64,000 nucleotides of DNA from Mycteria americana (GCF_035582795.1 NC_134370.1:31421501-31485500), one strand, 5' to 3'. Positions 26,883 through 38,844 are shown, counted from the stretch's first letter. Made by a program: numbers and translations. Notes: generated from the sequence alone by a model not told the origin.

Positions 26883-29800
26883 CACTGCTGTGTGTTCCCT
26901 GCATTTCCCTTTTACTGAAGTGACATGCATAGTGCAGAAGCCTGCATAGAACGGCCTTCTTTTCCATACATACAGCGTAGGTCATGCAATGCACAGAAGA
27001 CATAATGTTCAGATACTATGGAAACAGTTGAAAAAACAGAGTTCTCAGTAGTACCAATAAAAATTTGAAAACTCTTTGGGAAAAAATAGGACACCCTGCA
27101 GATCCAAGGTACTTTTCATTCTATTGCTGTGTTCAAAATTAAATCAATTAGATACATTCAGGAAGAATGAAGTTCATCTGCACGTGCCACCATCCCACTG
27201 GAAGTCAAAGAAAACTTGCCCCCTAACTTTGTGCTTCTAGAAAAAAACAAACAAAAAACTCCGACACATTCACTATGCCAAACTGCTAAAGAAAACTGAA
27301 GTTCTGATTCTGACTCTAACCTACATAACCAGACGCTCTTTGGGATTACGACCGGGACACCACCAGTCCCATCACATTTTGACAGCAAATCCCATGCATT
27401 TTCCCACCAGCAAGAGGGCTCAGAGCAGGAGCTCTCTCAGCTGATTCTCCCAGGCACTCCTCCTGCTACCCAGCTGGTCCTGCCTTAGTTAGCAAGTAGA
27501 CTTCCTCTCCTCAGATTTGCAGATCCTCCAGAGAGCTTTCAGTACAATTTCTAAACACAAAGTTAATGGATGTGCTGACAAATCTCAGCACTTCTTAAGA
27601 AATTTATTCCACTTACGGCCTACTCTTCTCAGATTCAAGGGGGGGAGGGGAGGAACTTACGTAAAAATTTATAAAAAATTCCAGACCCATCTCAGACCCT
27701 TTAAACACAGCAGAGGGGAGGCTGATTTGGACATAACCAAGAAAAGAGAAGAGCAAATACAACAAGGCCTAAAAGTGACCAAACTGATGGCAGCACCAGA
27801 GGCTTTGGGAGGAGACACACAGTCAAAGCAGGGACACGCTTCCAGAACTAAGTAACAATGATACACCTGCCCTTTCACAGTTTTCTTATCTCATCTGACT
27901 TTTTCTGCAGCCAGGCCACAGTCAGCAATGCCTCTCCATCAGCGCTGTGCAGCCTGGACCCTGCCAGCAGCAGCCTTGCAGCCCCTGAGCAGGGGCCAGG
28001 ACTGCGCTGGGCAGGGAGCAGGATACACCCCCATGGCATCAGCCAGGCCAGTACGCTGGCCAGCACTGCCTGCCACCCCCCTGCCAAGCCCAGCTGCCGC
28101 CCAGCGAGGGTCTACAGAAGCATCGACCCCAAGAAAGGTTTCCCAAAGCCCTGCATCAGCATAGACGTGCTAAGGATAAGACACCAGGAAGGAGAGGGGA
28201 AACTGGCACTAGCTCCACACGCTTCCAGCCCAGGCAGGGAGGCAACAGGAGCTGCACAGCCCCTGAGAGCCAGTCAGTGCAGTCCAGGTTTCTAATGTCA
28301 GGTATCTCATATTTACAGCAAGTTCTTTGAGAACAACCTTCATGCTGAGAGCAACTCACAACATTTTCAAACAAAATAAGTGAGACAACTGTAAAAGTAC
28401 CTTCAGATGATTCATGAACAAAGACCAAAAAACCTTATCTAATGTATTATTAAGTATGGATTATTATTCAGCTTTATTCAAAAATACCAAAGGCTGCTTT
28501 GATAGATCTAAAAGCACCAGCAGGAGCCACTGCCCTTTGTACCTTGCTAAGAAGAGCCCCCAGCCGACAAGGGCCACATAGACCATATGCTGCTCTGAAG
28601 GAGCACTGACAACAGAGACCTCCGCAGGTACTCCAAGTGACAAAAAGCACCACGAAATCACCACCTTCACTCTTCTGCCTCTACCCACGATCTATCCCAG
28701 GCCCTCACTCCAACAACAGCTTCAAACCAGCAGTGGTTTGTCCCAGGCCAAAATTGGTCTCACCTATGGCCTGAGCCCATCCTCCCTAGCAGGATAAGAC
28801 TCAGCCTTATACCTTCCTGAGGAACCAGCCCTGAGGCACACCTAATGCCCCTTCCTGAATTTGTGTGGATATTAATCCTACACACCTGCAAGTACCTACA
28901 AGGTGGCTTCAATCCCCAGTGATTTTATCTATGCTGCAAAAAGGAGGATTTTCTCCCCTTGTTCTCAAGTGTTTTCAATACTTTGAAATGCCACAGCCAT
29001 TCAAAATGTTAGGGCAAAGGATGAAAGCTACAGAAATGTAACTTCCTATGAATAAAAGAATGCAATGAGAAGAGATGGGCAAGACTGGTGATAAATTCTG
29101 CCACAGCCACACCTAATGTGCCTATAATGAATGCACATGAGTAAATATCTAAGGCACTGAGTAATTATCTAGATTTATATTTTCTGACTTTCGTAAGTCA
29201 CATGGAAAAGTAGGATCCACTACAACATTATGTTGTTTGTCTCCAGACACTAACGCCTATTTCATACTTTACTCAGAATTGCCTCCTTTGCAATAATTTT
29301 ATAGAAAGGCATTAAAAATTTGCCAGAGCTTTTCTTGACAGTGAAATTTCACTTAAATAGTATGAAGATACAAGCTGACTTGTATCCTGCCACTGGATAT
29401 GTCACATACAATATATCCTGCAAACACGTTTTTAATTCTTTGCCAAGAGATTTGCCTCCCCATTTAAGTAAAACATTCATATTCTATTCATTCTGCTTGG
29501 GACAATGTTGATCACTTTACAGATTACCAAATCAAAATATCTGACAGGTTATTTGAAATATCTTTCTCCTGTAGCCAGCACGAGGAGAATGCCCAGCGTG
29601 ATGGAAACCTACATTTAAACTGTCAGCAAGCCAGATTGCCGATCTGAGACCACTTTTAAAGCCACAGAAACTATTTGTGAGTGTGTGGAAGATGTGTTTC
29701 CTGCTGTCTTAGTTCTGAGAGGCTGTTAAGCAATGAGGAACTAATGAGGAATTTGATTTGGGCTACAGCAAAGCCCCAAAAGGTGAGCAGACATGAGTGG

Positions 29801-30269
29801 CTAGTGGAGAAGCATGTTAAGAAACAGTAGCATCAAAACATTTCTTCAGTTCGTGCTCCCTGCAAAATTGGATGAGAAATCAGTGCATGCATGAACTTGA
29901 GGGTTTTTGGAGCAAGGATAGATTCTGTATTTTTACAATTAAAAAGCTGAAAAACAGGGTAACTTTGGAAAAAAGCAGTATTTTTATGGTTGGTTGGAGA
30001 ACATTTTGACAGGCTTCCTCAAAAGAGCAAAGAAAGACATGATAGGACAAAAATGATGCTGAAGTACTAGGAAGAGAAGCAGTCATTGAGAGGAGCAGGA
30101 TCTTCCCAGATCTTATAGCTGCTTCTTGCATCTCAAGGATGGACACCATTTGTAGTCCTCATCTAGTCTGGGACTGACAGAGCAAATGCTTGAAGGACGT
30201 AAAGAAGAGACAAGGGTGGTTTAAGGTGACACACACAGTAGACATAGGCATAGCAGGAACAAAACAGGA

Positions 30270-30370
30270 AAAGAAATTTCAAACTGAATATTAGGAGACT
30301 ACTCAAGCCGTGAATTTTATTGGACAGCTAAGTATCCTCCAAGGGGGGAAGCAGAAACTCCATTTGCTCA
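30270..30370 (+). mobile_element. Possible ancient CR1-like ORF2 tail
   Basis: AAATTTCAAACTGAATATTA (about 30275) followed by ACTCCATTTGCTCAGCCATTT (about 30356) resembles, with many changes, the 'gtttagactggatattagga ... ccatccctggaagtattta' segment at the 3' end of CR1 ORF2 (compare 19821-19925 in this window). Divergence is high and the extent is uncertain. Confidence 0.35.
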
Positions 30371-33300
30371 GCCATTTAGAAGTAGAGACGTGACTTTATT
30401 GTAGAGAATACCCTGTACTTTCAGAGTTGGAAGACACACTGTAATTTAATAGCTCTTTTTTAACTCTAACTGCACAACTGTCTCTTACAACTAACAAGAA
30501 CATCAACTATTGCTAGAGCTAACATAAGCTTAGACACAAGCCCTTGAATTATTTTCTCTCTTCTCTCTTATCTATTTTTCTGTCTCTCTCTAAGCATTAT
30601 TGCCAAAGAGTGAAGCAGCATGAAGTATGGGTGCAACATTAAAAAGAAAAAAAAAAGATCATTTACCATTTCTCAAAAAAAAAAAAAAGGTTATGACAAC
30701 CATTTTTAAAGAGCAGTTTTGCTTTTTGAACTTGAACTCAGCTTTTACAGAAATGGACGGGCACACTTTCGTGTGCAGTCCCCATCCCTCGTCACACCTG
30801 TATCACGCATGAAGTTTTGACAGAGAATTACAACAGATGCAGCCTCCCCAGCAGGCTGTGCCTGGTGGCTGTTCCTGCTAACGCCAAAAGCCCTATTGGA
30901 TGAAGGTGATAAGGCTTGTCCAGCCAGTACTGCCAGCCAGACCTGCCCAGCGGAACCCGAAGCAGGACCAGGGACACCAAGCCCTGCCAGGCCTCTCCCC
31001 GCCCCGGTGCCACCACATGGCGCCAGCAGCCATGGGATTTGCCAGCCCCTGCCAGGACTCCCTCTTTCCTCTGCTCTCCAAAGCTCTTGGGCGTGTCTCT
31101 GTGTGCCTCTGCCTGCGCCCGTGTGTCTGTCTGCCTTGGGACCAAAGGTTTTAGTGCCCAACAGGAAGGGCAGGAAGCTCAACTACCACTGACGTACAGG
31201 AATACGTTAATGGCTAAGGCAAGACAGCCAACGTTTTCTCAATAATTCCACTCATGGCAATAATTTATTGGTTTCTCTTTGACAGCCCCACCATTCTGTG
31301 CACAAAAATGCTTTTGAAATTTAGTTGTTGAAAATGGACTTTACCTTCTATCTCCTCCCTTTTCCTCCACCACACTTCTAAAGATCATGACATACTTGTC
31401 AAACTAGGTGAGTCTCTCCTATTTGGCAGGATCAGATTAGCAGATCCTTTAATCAGAAATTAAAATTGGAAAAGAAATGCATACTTAGTTTAGCACTAAG
31501 TGCTAAAAAATATTGGCATATCCTTAAGAGGACAAGCTCTCTATTGCAGACATCAAGTACTCTGGCTATTACGAAAATTAGTATTTTGCAGACATGAGGA
31601 ACTCTAACTCTCTGACTCATGTTTGGACTCCTCATAGCAAAAAGTTTTTCTTCTGTGGAAGAAAGACGCCTGAAGGATGCACGATTAACTTAAGTCCATT
31701 CCTGACAGCAGAGTGCATCACAGCAGTTGTTGCTTCTCTCTCTCTCTCTCTGTAAAATCACCCTGATACAGCATCAAAAACGATTGTCACTCCAAAGAGC
31801 AAGGACTATCAATTCAGTAGGTAGCAGGACAAGCAAGCGCAGATTGTACACAAATAATTTTTTCTGTTTAACTACTCAGATATTTATTTTGATGTTTGGA
31901 GAGAAACCTTTCTCATTTTCCCAAAATTCCCAAGGTAGGTAGGTCTTTCTTTTTAAACTAAAGGGAGTGTTAAAAGTGTGACCAACTGGTCATACTAAAC
32001 CCCACTTTCCTCTCATGTTCAACTTGAAGTGATACCATCATCAGACATGTAGGTTTATATGCTCATATGTGTGTGATATATTTCCTGTTGTTTCTGAAGT
32101 CTTGAAGATCCTAAATGTAATTTCCCTTCCTGGGCCATGGGCTTTTTTTGGACTCAAGAATAAATTCCTCTCTATGGCAAAACAGTCACCATGAGCTGCT
32201 TTTTCCTTCATCCTCCAGAACATTTTCCTTCCTACAGCCTCTAGAACAAAGAAAGTGTAAGAAGTTCTGGTGCAGTCAACTCTGTTCTTTATACAGACCT
32301 AAAATCTTCTCCACCTCCTTGACATTAACAGTGGCTTTCCAAAACCGCATGTTCTGTACTGGAGGACAAATGAAGTACATCACCTCCTCCGCATTCCTCC
32401 TCTCAAACCAAATAAGTGTCACATCTTCTGGGCTTTGGGATAAAAGTACAAAATTTTAAAAGTTGTCTCATCTCACCCTGAAGTCCCTTCCCAAATATAA
32501 TTATGAGTTTCTAAGCCAAACACCAGGGAGACTTTTTTTTACTTTAATTTACTGTGGGTCCATCAACTTCAACCACATTTGAAGGTACATTTTCTCCCCA
32601 TTAGTTCTGTCTAGTCGAAGAAGCTCACGTAGCGATGACGCATCTCTTGCAGATAAGGGTATCCGCTGATTTGATTTACTAAGAAGGCTAAATTTATTAT
32701 GCAACATTTTACAAGTATAATTCTGCTTTCCCTTGATGGTAATAAATTCGATATCAGCTCCCCTGAGCCAAGAGAGCCAGTCCCTTTATTATCCAGACAT
32801 GACCTCCAGAGCCAGATTCCATTTTAGAGACGGGAAATGGCCATATCTCTGATTAAAAGGGAAACTTTAATCAAATAAAGTGCCTCATCAAGCAAGAGCC
32901 AAGATTCCAATACTCCTGACTGCAGCACAGCAATGATCCAAAGTCATATCTGCCCCCAACCCATTACCGCTTACTGCAAACGTGATATCCATCCCAAACA
33001 GGAGGTGCATCCTTCCGCAGTTTCCTTATCATCCTGGCAGCTGCTCCTCCAGTGCCCACACAGAAACACGTTCTCAGGCTGCTACCCCAGGGTCTGTTTG
33101 AGGAACCAGAGGAGGATGGACTTTGTGGTGTTTGGGGTTTCTTTCCCAACTAAATCAGTCTCGCAGGTGACAAGTAGCCTGAACCATGCAGCCAAGTGCA
33201 GCAGCCATGGCCTTCAGCTCAGTACCCTTGCAATAACACTCTTCTATTCTCTCAGACACTTTCCTTCTACACTCTGAAATAATCTTTTGAAGCACTTTGG

Positions 33301-34014
33301 ATAATAGCTTATGTAGAGTCCCAGGTCAAGAGCTTTGTCCCTATTGTCAGTGGTGTATTTCTGCAGTTTTATGGCAGGGTAGTAAAGGAGTAACAAATAA
33401 TAGTAAAAATGACCATACGGATGTCTAGGGGTACTGTTATTTGAAGTGTGCTTTAAGACTCCACTTCTGCCTAAGCACAGTCGGATCTGTATGCCACTCC
33501 ATGCAGGGATCCATCTTAAAGTCTTTCCGGCCATCTAGACAGTTTTCTTGCAACAGAGCAAGATACAGCAACTGACAGATAAATCATCTCCCTTTCAGCC
33601 ACGGAAGCCCAGCTACGCAAGCAAATGAAGGCGCCCAAACTCCACATCTACTCAGGAACCACTCGGCTGAGAGATCCAGTTATTTCGTACAGCCTTCTGC
33701 AGAGATCCTCCTTGGATCAGCCCACGTGTCATTTCTGCTACAGGAGTGATGATATGTACCCTCTGCTTTATGCCAGGAGTATCTTCTTAATACCAAAGCC
33801 TCTGCACCGAGTGAGGCTGCTTGCTCCGCAGGGCTTCCAGCTGCAGCACTGGCCAGGCAACATGCGGGAAGTATGTAATACCACCGCACTCGAAGGTTAT
33901 TTCCCTGGTATTTGTCCGAGTGCTACACACTCACACGCACGCACGCAGGCAGGAAGATGGTTACTGTGTTGCTCTCTGCTTTCCAACGCAGCTTCAGCGG
34001 CCTCCGAGTTGGGA

Positions 34015-34035
34015 GCGCTGTCCCGGGGGGGGGGG
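34015..34035 (-). promoter_or_regulatory. Weak REST/RE1-like site
   Basis: Read on the minus strand, the right half GGACAGCGC matches the RE1 consensus (CAGCACCnnGGACAGnGCC) well, but the left half is a C run matching only at its C positions. Of 16 informative positions about 12 agree. The place, about 0.9 kb upstream of the candidate R-exon donor, fits where mammals carry the cholinergic RE1, but the low-complexity left half makes chance likely. Confidence 0.2.
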
Positions 34036-34907
34036 GGGCACCCCCCCTGAGGAGGGGCAGGGCTCAGCCCGGCCCTGTCTAGCCCGGTTCCCGCTTAGCC
34101 CGAGCCTCCCCGGGCGCCCCCGCGCCCTGCCCCGCCGTCGCGGGGGCGCCCCGGGCGGCGGAGCCGCGCCGGGTGTTGGCGGCTTGCCGCGGCGAGCAGC
34201 TCTCGGTTAGACGGAGGCAGCCAGTGGGTCCGGGCTGCGCCGCGGGGGCACAGGGCGGCCGGCGAGGGAGCGGCGGTTCCCTGTGGCCCCGGCGCGGGCG
34301 CAGCGGGGGCCTTTGCGGCTCGCACCGCACAGGGGCCGAGCCGGTAATCGGCGACCCCCGCAGGCGAGCCGGGCTCCGGACCGGCCCCCCGGGTCAGCGG
34401 CGGCGCAGGGCCGCGAGGACACGGGACCACTGCCCGCAGCACCGGCGGGCGCACGTCGGACCCGGCCCGCTGCCCCTGCACCGTCCAGGCCCGGAGGGAA
34501 ACGACGGAGCGAGGGCTGCGGGAGGCTGCCGGGGGAGCCGGGGCCGCTTCCAGGGCCGCCCGGGGGTCCGCGGACAGCCGCCCCGTCGGGGCGGCGAGAG
34601 CTGGCGGCGGGCCCCCGCCTCGGGGGTGGGGCCGCCTCCCCGCCGCCCCCCAGGCACACCCCCGGGGCCGGCAGGGACCAGCGGCACCTCCGCCCCGCAG
34701 CCCCCTTACCGGGACCGGGCAGCGCTGTCGCCGCCGGCGCGGTACGGCGGGGCGGGGCGCGGGCGGGCGGCGGGGGGGCGCGGGGCCGGCGCGGTGGCGG
34801 GGGCGGGTGGGGTTTCCGTGCGCGGCGCTTATTAGTGTGGTGATGGAGGGCCGGCCCCTCGGAGCCGCCTCGCAGCGGCGGCGCGGGCTGGCGGCGGCCG
34901 CCGGGAG

Positions 34908-34913
34908 GTGAGC
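34908..34913 (+). promoter_or_regulatory. CHAT: Candidate splice donor of a CHAT R-type 5' exon
   Basis: GAG|GTGAGC is a near-perfect donor 93 bases upstream of the first VAChT ATG. In mammals the 5'-most non-coding CHAT exon (R) lies just upstream of the VAChT reading frame and is spliced over it to CHAT coding exons. This donor would do the same here, with the acceptor at 41844-41845. The exon start is not determinable from the sequence, and GC-rich DNA yields chance donors, so this stays a candidate. Confidence 0.45.
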
Positions 34914-35000
34914 GGCGGCGGCTCGGGCGGCGGAGGCGGCGGGGCCGCCCCCGTCGTGCCCCATGCGGGCGGCGGCGGGGCGGCGGCGGCGCTGAGGGCG

Positions 35001-36608
35001 ATGTCGGCGATGTCGGAGGCGGGGGGCGCGGGCCGGGCGCGGGCCGCCGTGGCGCGGCTCTCGGAGGCGGTGGGCGAGCGGCGGCGGCGGCTGGGCACCG
35101 CCATGGGGGAGGCGCGGCGGCAGCGGCGGCTGCTGCTGCTGGTGGTGTGCGTGGCGCTGCTGCTGGACAACATGCTCTACATGGTCATCGTGCCCATCAT
35201 CCCCGACTACATCGCGGCCATGCGCGGCGGGGGGGGCGCCGCCGGCCCGTCCGCGCCCGCGGGGGGCAACGAGAGCGGCGGCGGCGGCGGCGGCGGCAAC
35301 CGGAGCCTCCTGCCGGCGCGGTACCCGCCGGCGGCGGGGGGCAACGAGGACGTGCAGATCGGGGTGCTGTTCGCCTCCAAGGCCATGCTGCAGCTGCTGG
35401 CGAACCCGCTCAGCGGCACCCTCATCGACCGCGTGGGCTACGAGGCGCCGCTGCTGGCCGGGCTGGCCGTCATGTTCCTCTCCACCGCCACCTTCGCCTT
35501 CGCGGAGAACTACGCGACGCTGTTCGCGGCGCGCAGCCTGCAGGGGCTGGGCTCGGCCTTCGCCGACACGGCCGGCATCGCCCTCATCGCCGACCGCTAC
35601 GCCGAGGAGCCGGCGCGGAGCCGCGCCCTGGGCACGGCGCTGGCCTGCATCTCCTTCGGCAGCCTGGCCGCCCCCCCCTTCGGCGGCGTCCTCTACCAGT
35701 TCGCCGGCAAGCAGGTGCCCTTCCTGGTGCTGGCCTGCGTCTGCCTCCTCGACGGGCTGCTGCTGCTGGCCCTGGCGCCGCCCTGCGCCCCCGGGGCGCG
35801 GGCCAACATGCCCGTCGGCACCCCCATCCACCGCCTCATGGTCGACCCCTACATCGCCGTGGTGGCGGGGGCCCTGGCCACCTGCAACATCCCCCTGGCC
35901 TTCCTGGAGCCCACCATCGCCAACTGGATGGAGGAGTCCATGGGGGCCAGCGAGTGGGAGGTGGGCCTCACCTGGCTGCCCGCCTTCTTCCCCCACGTGC
36001 TGGGCGTCTACGTCACCGTCCGGCTGGCCGCCGCGTACCCCCACCTCCAGTGGTTTTACGGGGCCCTGGGTATGGCCATCATCGGCGCCAGCTCCTGCCT
36101 GGTGCCAGCCTGCAGGAATTTCGGGCAGGTCGTCGTTCCCCTCTGCGGCATCTGCTTTGGCATCGCCCTGGTGGACACGGCCCTGCTTCCCACCCTGGCC
36201 TTCCTGGTGGATGTGCGCCACGTCTCCGTCTACGGCAGCGTCTATGCCATCGCAGACATCTCCTACTCTGTGGCATACGCCCTGGGGCCCATCGTGGCTG
36301 GGCAGATTGTGCACACCATGGGCTTTGTACAGCTCAACCTGGGCATGGGGCTCGCCAACGTGCTTTACGCCCCTGTCCTCCTCTTCCTCAAAAACGTCTG
36401 CCAAATGAAACCCTCTCACTCAGAGAGGAACATCCTCCTTGAAGAAGGACCCAAGGGACTCTACGACACCATCAAAATGGAGGAGCGCAAAGGCATGGGC
36501 AAAAGCCTCCGGCCAGTGGGTGAGACAGAGGAGAACAGCATGGACTCCTACCACAGAGACCTGACAGGGGTGTCCGAGGAGGACTCGTCAGACTATGAGT
36601 ACAGTTAG
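35001..36608 (+). CDS. SLC18A3: Vesicular acetylcholine transporter (VAChT), single-exon gene
   Basis: VAChT is a major-facilitator proton antiporter that loads cytosolic acetylcholine into synaptic vesicles. The frame is uninterrupted, as expected for this intronless gene, and encodes 535 aa from the first ATG. A second ATG at 35010 would give 532 aa, the mammalian length, and [13 protein letters not shown] then aligns with the mammalian N terminus. TM1 (about residues 43-67) has [15 protein letters not shown] with Asp56. The luminal loop carries sequons N90-E-S and N100-R-S flanking seven Gly. FASKA has Lys127, and Asp392 (LVDTALLP) and Asp419 (AIADISYS) match the membrane Asp residues 398 and 425 of human VACh[22 protein letters not shown] is the conserved TM4 region. 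The C-terminal tail has the trafficking dileucine ERNILLEE (L479-L480). Third-position GC is extreme. Identity is certain; only the start choice is open. Confidence 0.97.
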   Translation: MSAMSEAGGAGRARAAVARLSEAVGERRRRLGTAMGEARRQRRLLLLVVCVALLLDNMLYMVIVPIIPDYIAAMRGGGGAAGPSAPAGGNESGGGGGGGNRSLLPARYPPAAGGNEDVQIGVLFASKAMLQLLANPLSGTLIDRVGYEAPLLAGLAVMFLSTATFAFAENYATLFAARSLQGLGSAFADTAGIALIADRYAEEPARSRALGTALACISFGSLAAPPFGGVLYQFAGKQVPFLVLACVCLLDGLLLLALAPPCAPGARANMPVGTPIHRLMVDPYIAVVAGALATCNIPLAFLEPTIANWMEESMGASEWEVGLTWLPAFFPHVLGVYVTVRLAAAYPHLQWFYGALGMAIIGASSCLVPACRNFGQVVVPLCGICFGIALVDTALLPTLAFLVDVRHVSVYGSVYAIADISYSVAYALGPIVAGQIVHTMGFVQLNLGMGLANVLYAPVLLFLKNVCQMKPSHSERNILLEEGPKGLYDTIKMEERKGMGKSLRPVGETEENSMDSYHRDLTGVSEEDSSDYEYS

Positions 36609-37275
36609 GTTCCCCCACGAGGCCCAGCCCCAGGAATGAGGAGGGGTGCATGGGAGAGAGGGAAAGGGGAGGGATGAAAGAGTTATGTTTCTGTACCAAC
36701 GTGCAATATATACAGTTTAACCTTTGTCATGATGTAATGGCTTTCTTCTTCTAAGACTTATTTTTAATCGGTATTTCCTTCAGCATTCTGGCAAGGTGGA
36801 AGGGGTGGGGAACAGGGGGACAATCCTGAAGAAGATTATCTGAATAATCATTGGCATAAATCTGGAGGGGATCCTTCCAAAAAAGCCACCACCAATAAAA
36901 CAAAACAAAAAACCCAACAGCCTTGTAGCTGGGGTATAATTGTGCAAAGTTTTCTCAAGCTGAAACTGTGTGTGACATACTGTATATCTCTGTAAAAAAT
37001 ATAAGAAAAGCAAAAAAGTCTGTGTAAAATTTTGAATGGCATATTCAGGGACTTAGTAAATCTTGTGTACATATACTTAGATTTTCAGTTGGTTTCATAT
37101 ATTTAAGAAGAGCAACAACTATCACAACGGCTTATTCTTCCTTGGGAATAAACTGAAGTATTGTACTTTTTTCTCTCTCTTGTGCTGCTCTCTGGTAAGT
37201 GCAATATGCTGTATTATGTTGAAGTCCAAACTACGAGAATAATACGATCTGAATAAACGGAATTGAAGGGGATTG
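36609..37275 (+). other. SLC18A3: SLC18A3 3' UTR with poly(A) signals
   Basis: GC content drops sharply after the TAG. AATAAA hexamers occur at 36894, 37147 and 37252. The last is followed by a GT-rich stretch (GATTGATTGTCTTTGTTTCA at about 37272), the best arrangement for a cleavage site, so the transcript probably ends near 37275. Earlier signals may give shorter forms. Confidence 0.55.
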
Positions 37276-37904
37276 ATTGTCTTTGTTTCATTGTTGAGGG
37301 CTGCTTGAGGGAGGGAGCTGGTTGCACTCAGTGTAACCCCTACGGTAACAATTCCTCGTAGCACAAACATCATCGGTTACCAAAATCGCCTAGGAGAAAA
37401 CCCTGGTACAAAATGTTCTCGTTCATTCTTCAAAACATATGTTAAGGGGTCCGAGCAAACAACATCACACTGTAAACATGCTATCGATCGCCTAAAAACA
37501 GCTCCTCGTATTCTCATGCGAATTTAACTTTAATTCCCAGAGTCCTGAATTTCAATTTTCGAATATTCCAAAAATTACATGACCAGCAGTTTAGAGACAC
37601 AACACTGGAAAACGCCTTTCTTGGTGCTGCATGCTGCCCTGATTGCAACGTGCCCACCTCAATGTAGCCGACAGGGATTAAACAAAACAAAAGGTGGGTG
37701 AAGTGCTTCATTCAAACCTTTGCAAAAAGTGGAAACCTTCCATCCAACCACAATGGAACCCGAGTGCATATTTTGCCCTGTAAATTTATCTTGATATGAA
37801 ACAAAATCGTTTATTTAAATTCCTAGCTCATTAGGAAACAAAATAGATTCCTTATCATCTCAAGAGGGGGAAAAAAATTATATAAACGGCCACAGCACGT
37901 ACTA
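37276..37904. other. Spacer between SLC18A3 and second CpG island
   Basis: AT-rich sequence with no recognisable exon. A REST-like left half-site on the minus strand (CAGCACC, 37623-37629) lacks the GGACAG half and is not called. Confidence 0.5.
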
Positions 37905-38051
37905 AAGGGCTTCCACCCGTCCCTGGGGAGCCGGGCGCCGCGAAGGAGACGCGGAGAAGCCGCCCGTCGGTTCCGCGGTGCTGCGCGGGACGCGCGGCCC
38001 CGCCGCGCCGCAGCTCCTGCCGCACGAGGCGCAAAACTCAGGAGAGCAGCG

Positions 38052-38099
38052 CGGCGGTGCTTCGGCACGGCGGTGCTTCGGCACGGCGGTGCTGCGGAA
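38052..38099. repeat. 16-base tandem repeat, three copies
   Basis: The unit CGGCGGTGCTTCGGCA occurs twice exactly (38052-38067, 38068-38083) and a third time with changes at its 3' part (38084-38099). It lies within the second CpG island. Confidence 0.85.
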
Positions 38100-38823
38100 C
38101 GGAACGGCGCGTTTGGCGAAGGAGCCGCGGCCACCGCGGCAGGAGCTGAGCCCCGATCCCTTAAGCCGCTCGCTGCGGGAAGCGGCAACAGCGGTGCCTC
38201 CCCTGGCCCGCCGCCCCGGAGCCGCTGCCGGCCCCAGGGCAGCTCCCGCAGAGCCCGGGCCCCTGTTCCTGGACCGCTGCCGCCCCGTCGCGGGCTGCCG
38301 CCCCTCCCGGCCGTGGTGCCGGCAGCCCGCTGGCAGCGCCGCCCGCCCTGTTAGGCCACGGAGCTTTCGGGAACCGCAGGTGCCCCACGGCGACACTGCT
38401 CGACACTGGCGACAACCCCCGTGGCAACGCAGGGTCACCGAGAGCTGTAACCCTCACGGGCTCCCTTTGTCGCCGCCGCCGGGGAGCCTCTCGGCTGACC
38501 CCGACGGCGGTAAGGGCGCGGGCGAGCCCGCCTCTGCCCGGGTCCTCCCGCCCGCCCTCCCGGGACACGGCCGGCACGGGGCGAGCTGGCGGCGGTGCCA
38601 CCGCCAGGCACACTCAGCCTGCAGAAGGGGCAGAACAAGAGCGGCGCGGCCCGGGCGCGGAGGGAGGGCGGCAGCGCCTGTTGCGCGCAGCGGGAGGGGC
38701 GGGCAGGGCCGGGCCGGGCCGGGCCGGGCCGGGCGGCGCCGGGCGGGGAGGAGCCAGGCGGCGGCGGGGACGAGCCGCGCTCCGCACGCCCCCGCCCAGA
38801 GGGAACCTGGCCACGGAGGAGGC

Positions 38824-38844
38824 GGCGGTACCTTGGACAGAGCC
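38824..38844 (+). promoter_or_regulatory. Candidate REST/RE1 (NRSE) site
   Basis: The 21 bases at 38824-38844 align to the RE1 consensus CAGCACCnnGGACAGnGCC with 14 of 16 informative positions: C.G.ACC, two free bases, GGACAG, one free base, GCC. Two left-half positions differ (A to G and C to T). REST represses the cholinergic locus outside neurons in mammals through an RE1 5' of the R exon; here the site would lie downstream of SLC18A3, about 55 bases before the donor at 38899. GC-rich background raises the chance of a fortuitous match. Confidence 0.35.

Larger units (their letters stand above)
20056..33994. other. Long non-coding stretch between CR1 and cholinergic locus
   Basis: I recognise no exon of a known gene. 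GC content rises in a patch at 20690-20820 and more mildly around 24700-25150, 27900-28290 and 30840-31150, producing overlapping open frames on both strands with no domain or splice support. A 26-base tandem pair lies at 26831-26882 and a decayed CR1-like tail at about 30270-30370. In mammals, upstream enhancers and a REST element of the cholinergic locus lie 5' of SLC18A3, so regulatory sequence may be present, but none can be proven by eye. Confidence 0.5.
33995..36450 (+). promoter_or_regulatory. SLC18A3: CpG island over the SLC18A3 promoter and coding region
   Basis: GC content and CpG density rise sharply at about 33995-34020 and remain very high through the SLC18A3 reading frame. The part before 35001 should hold the VAChT promoter and, by analogy with mammals, the shared CHAT R-type promoter. 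A run of 14 G (34025-34038) marks the upstream edge. No TATA box is convincing. Many long open frames on both strands are produced by the base composition and are not genes. Confidence 0.75.

Noticed and set aside
34095-36419. 774-codon open frame on the minus strand across the SLC18A3 island
   Set aside because: It lies antisense to SLC18A3; its Gly/Arg/Pro/His-rich low-complexity translation is what extreme third-position GC produces on the opposite strand. No domain is recognisable.
35147-36442. 431-codon open frame on the plus strand inside SLC18A3
   Set aside because: A +1/+2 frame shadow of the VAChT gene with Arg/Pro/Ala/Gly/His-rich sequence and no homology.
37623-37640. REST-like left half CAGCACC on the minus strand
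   Set aside because: The GGACAG half is absent (GAAAGG at that place), so it is at best a half-site.
38705-38735. GGGCC tandem repeat, reminiscent of disease-type GC expansions
   Set aside because: Only about five short units within an already GC-rich island, with no sign of expansion.
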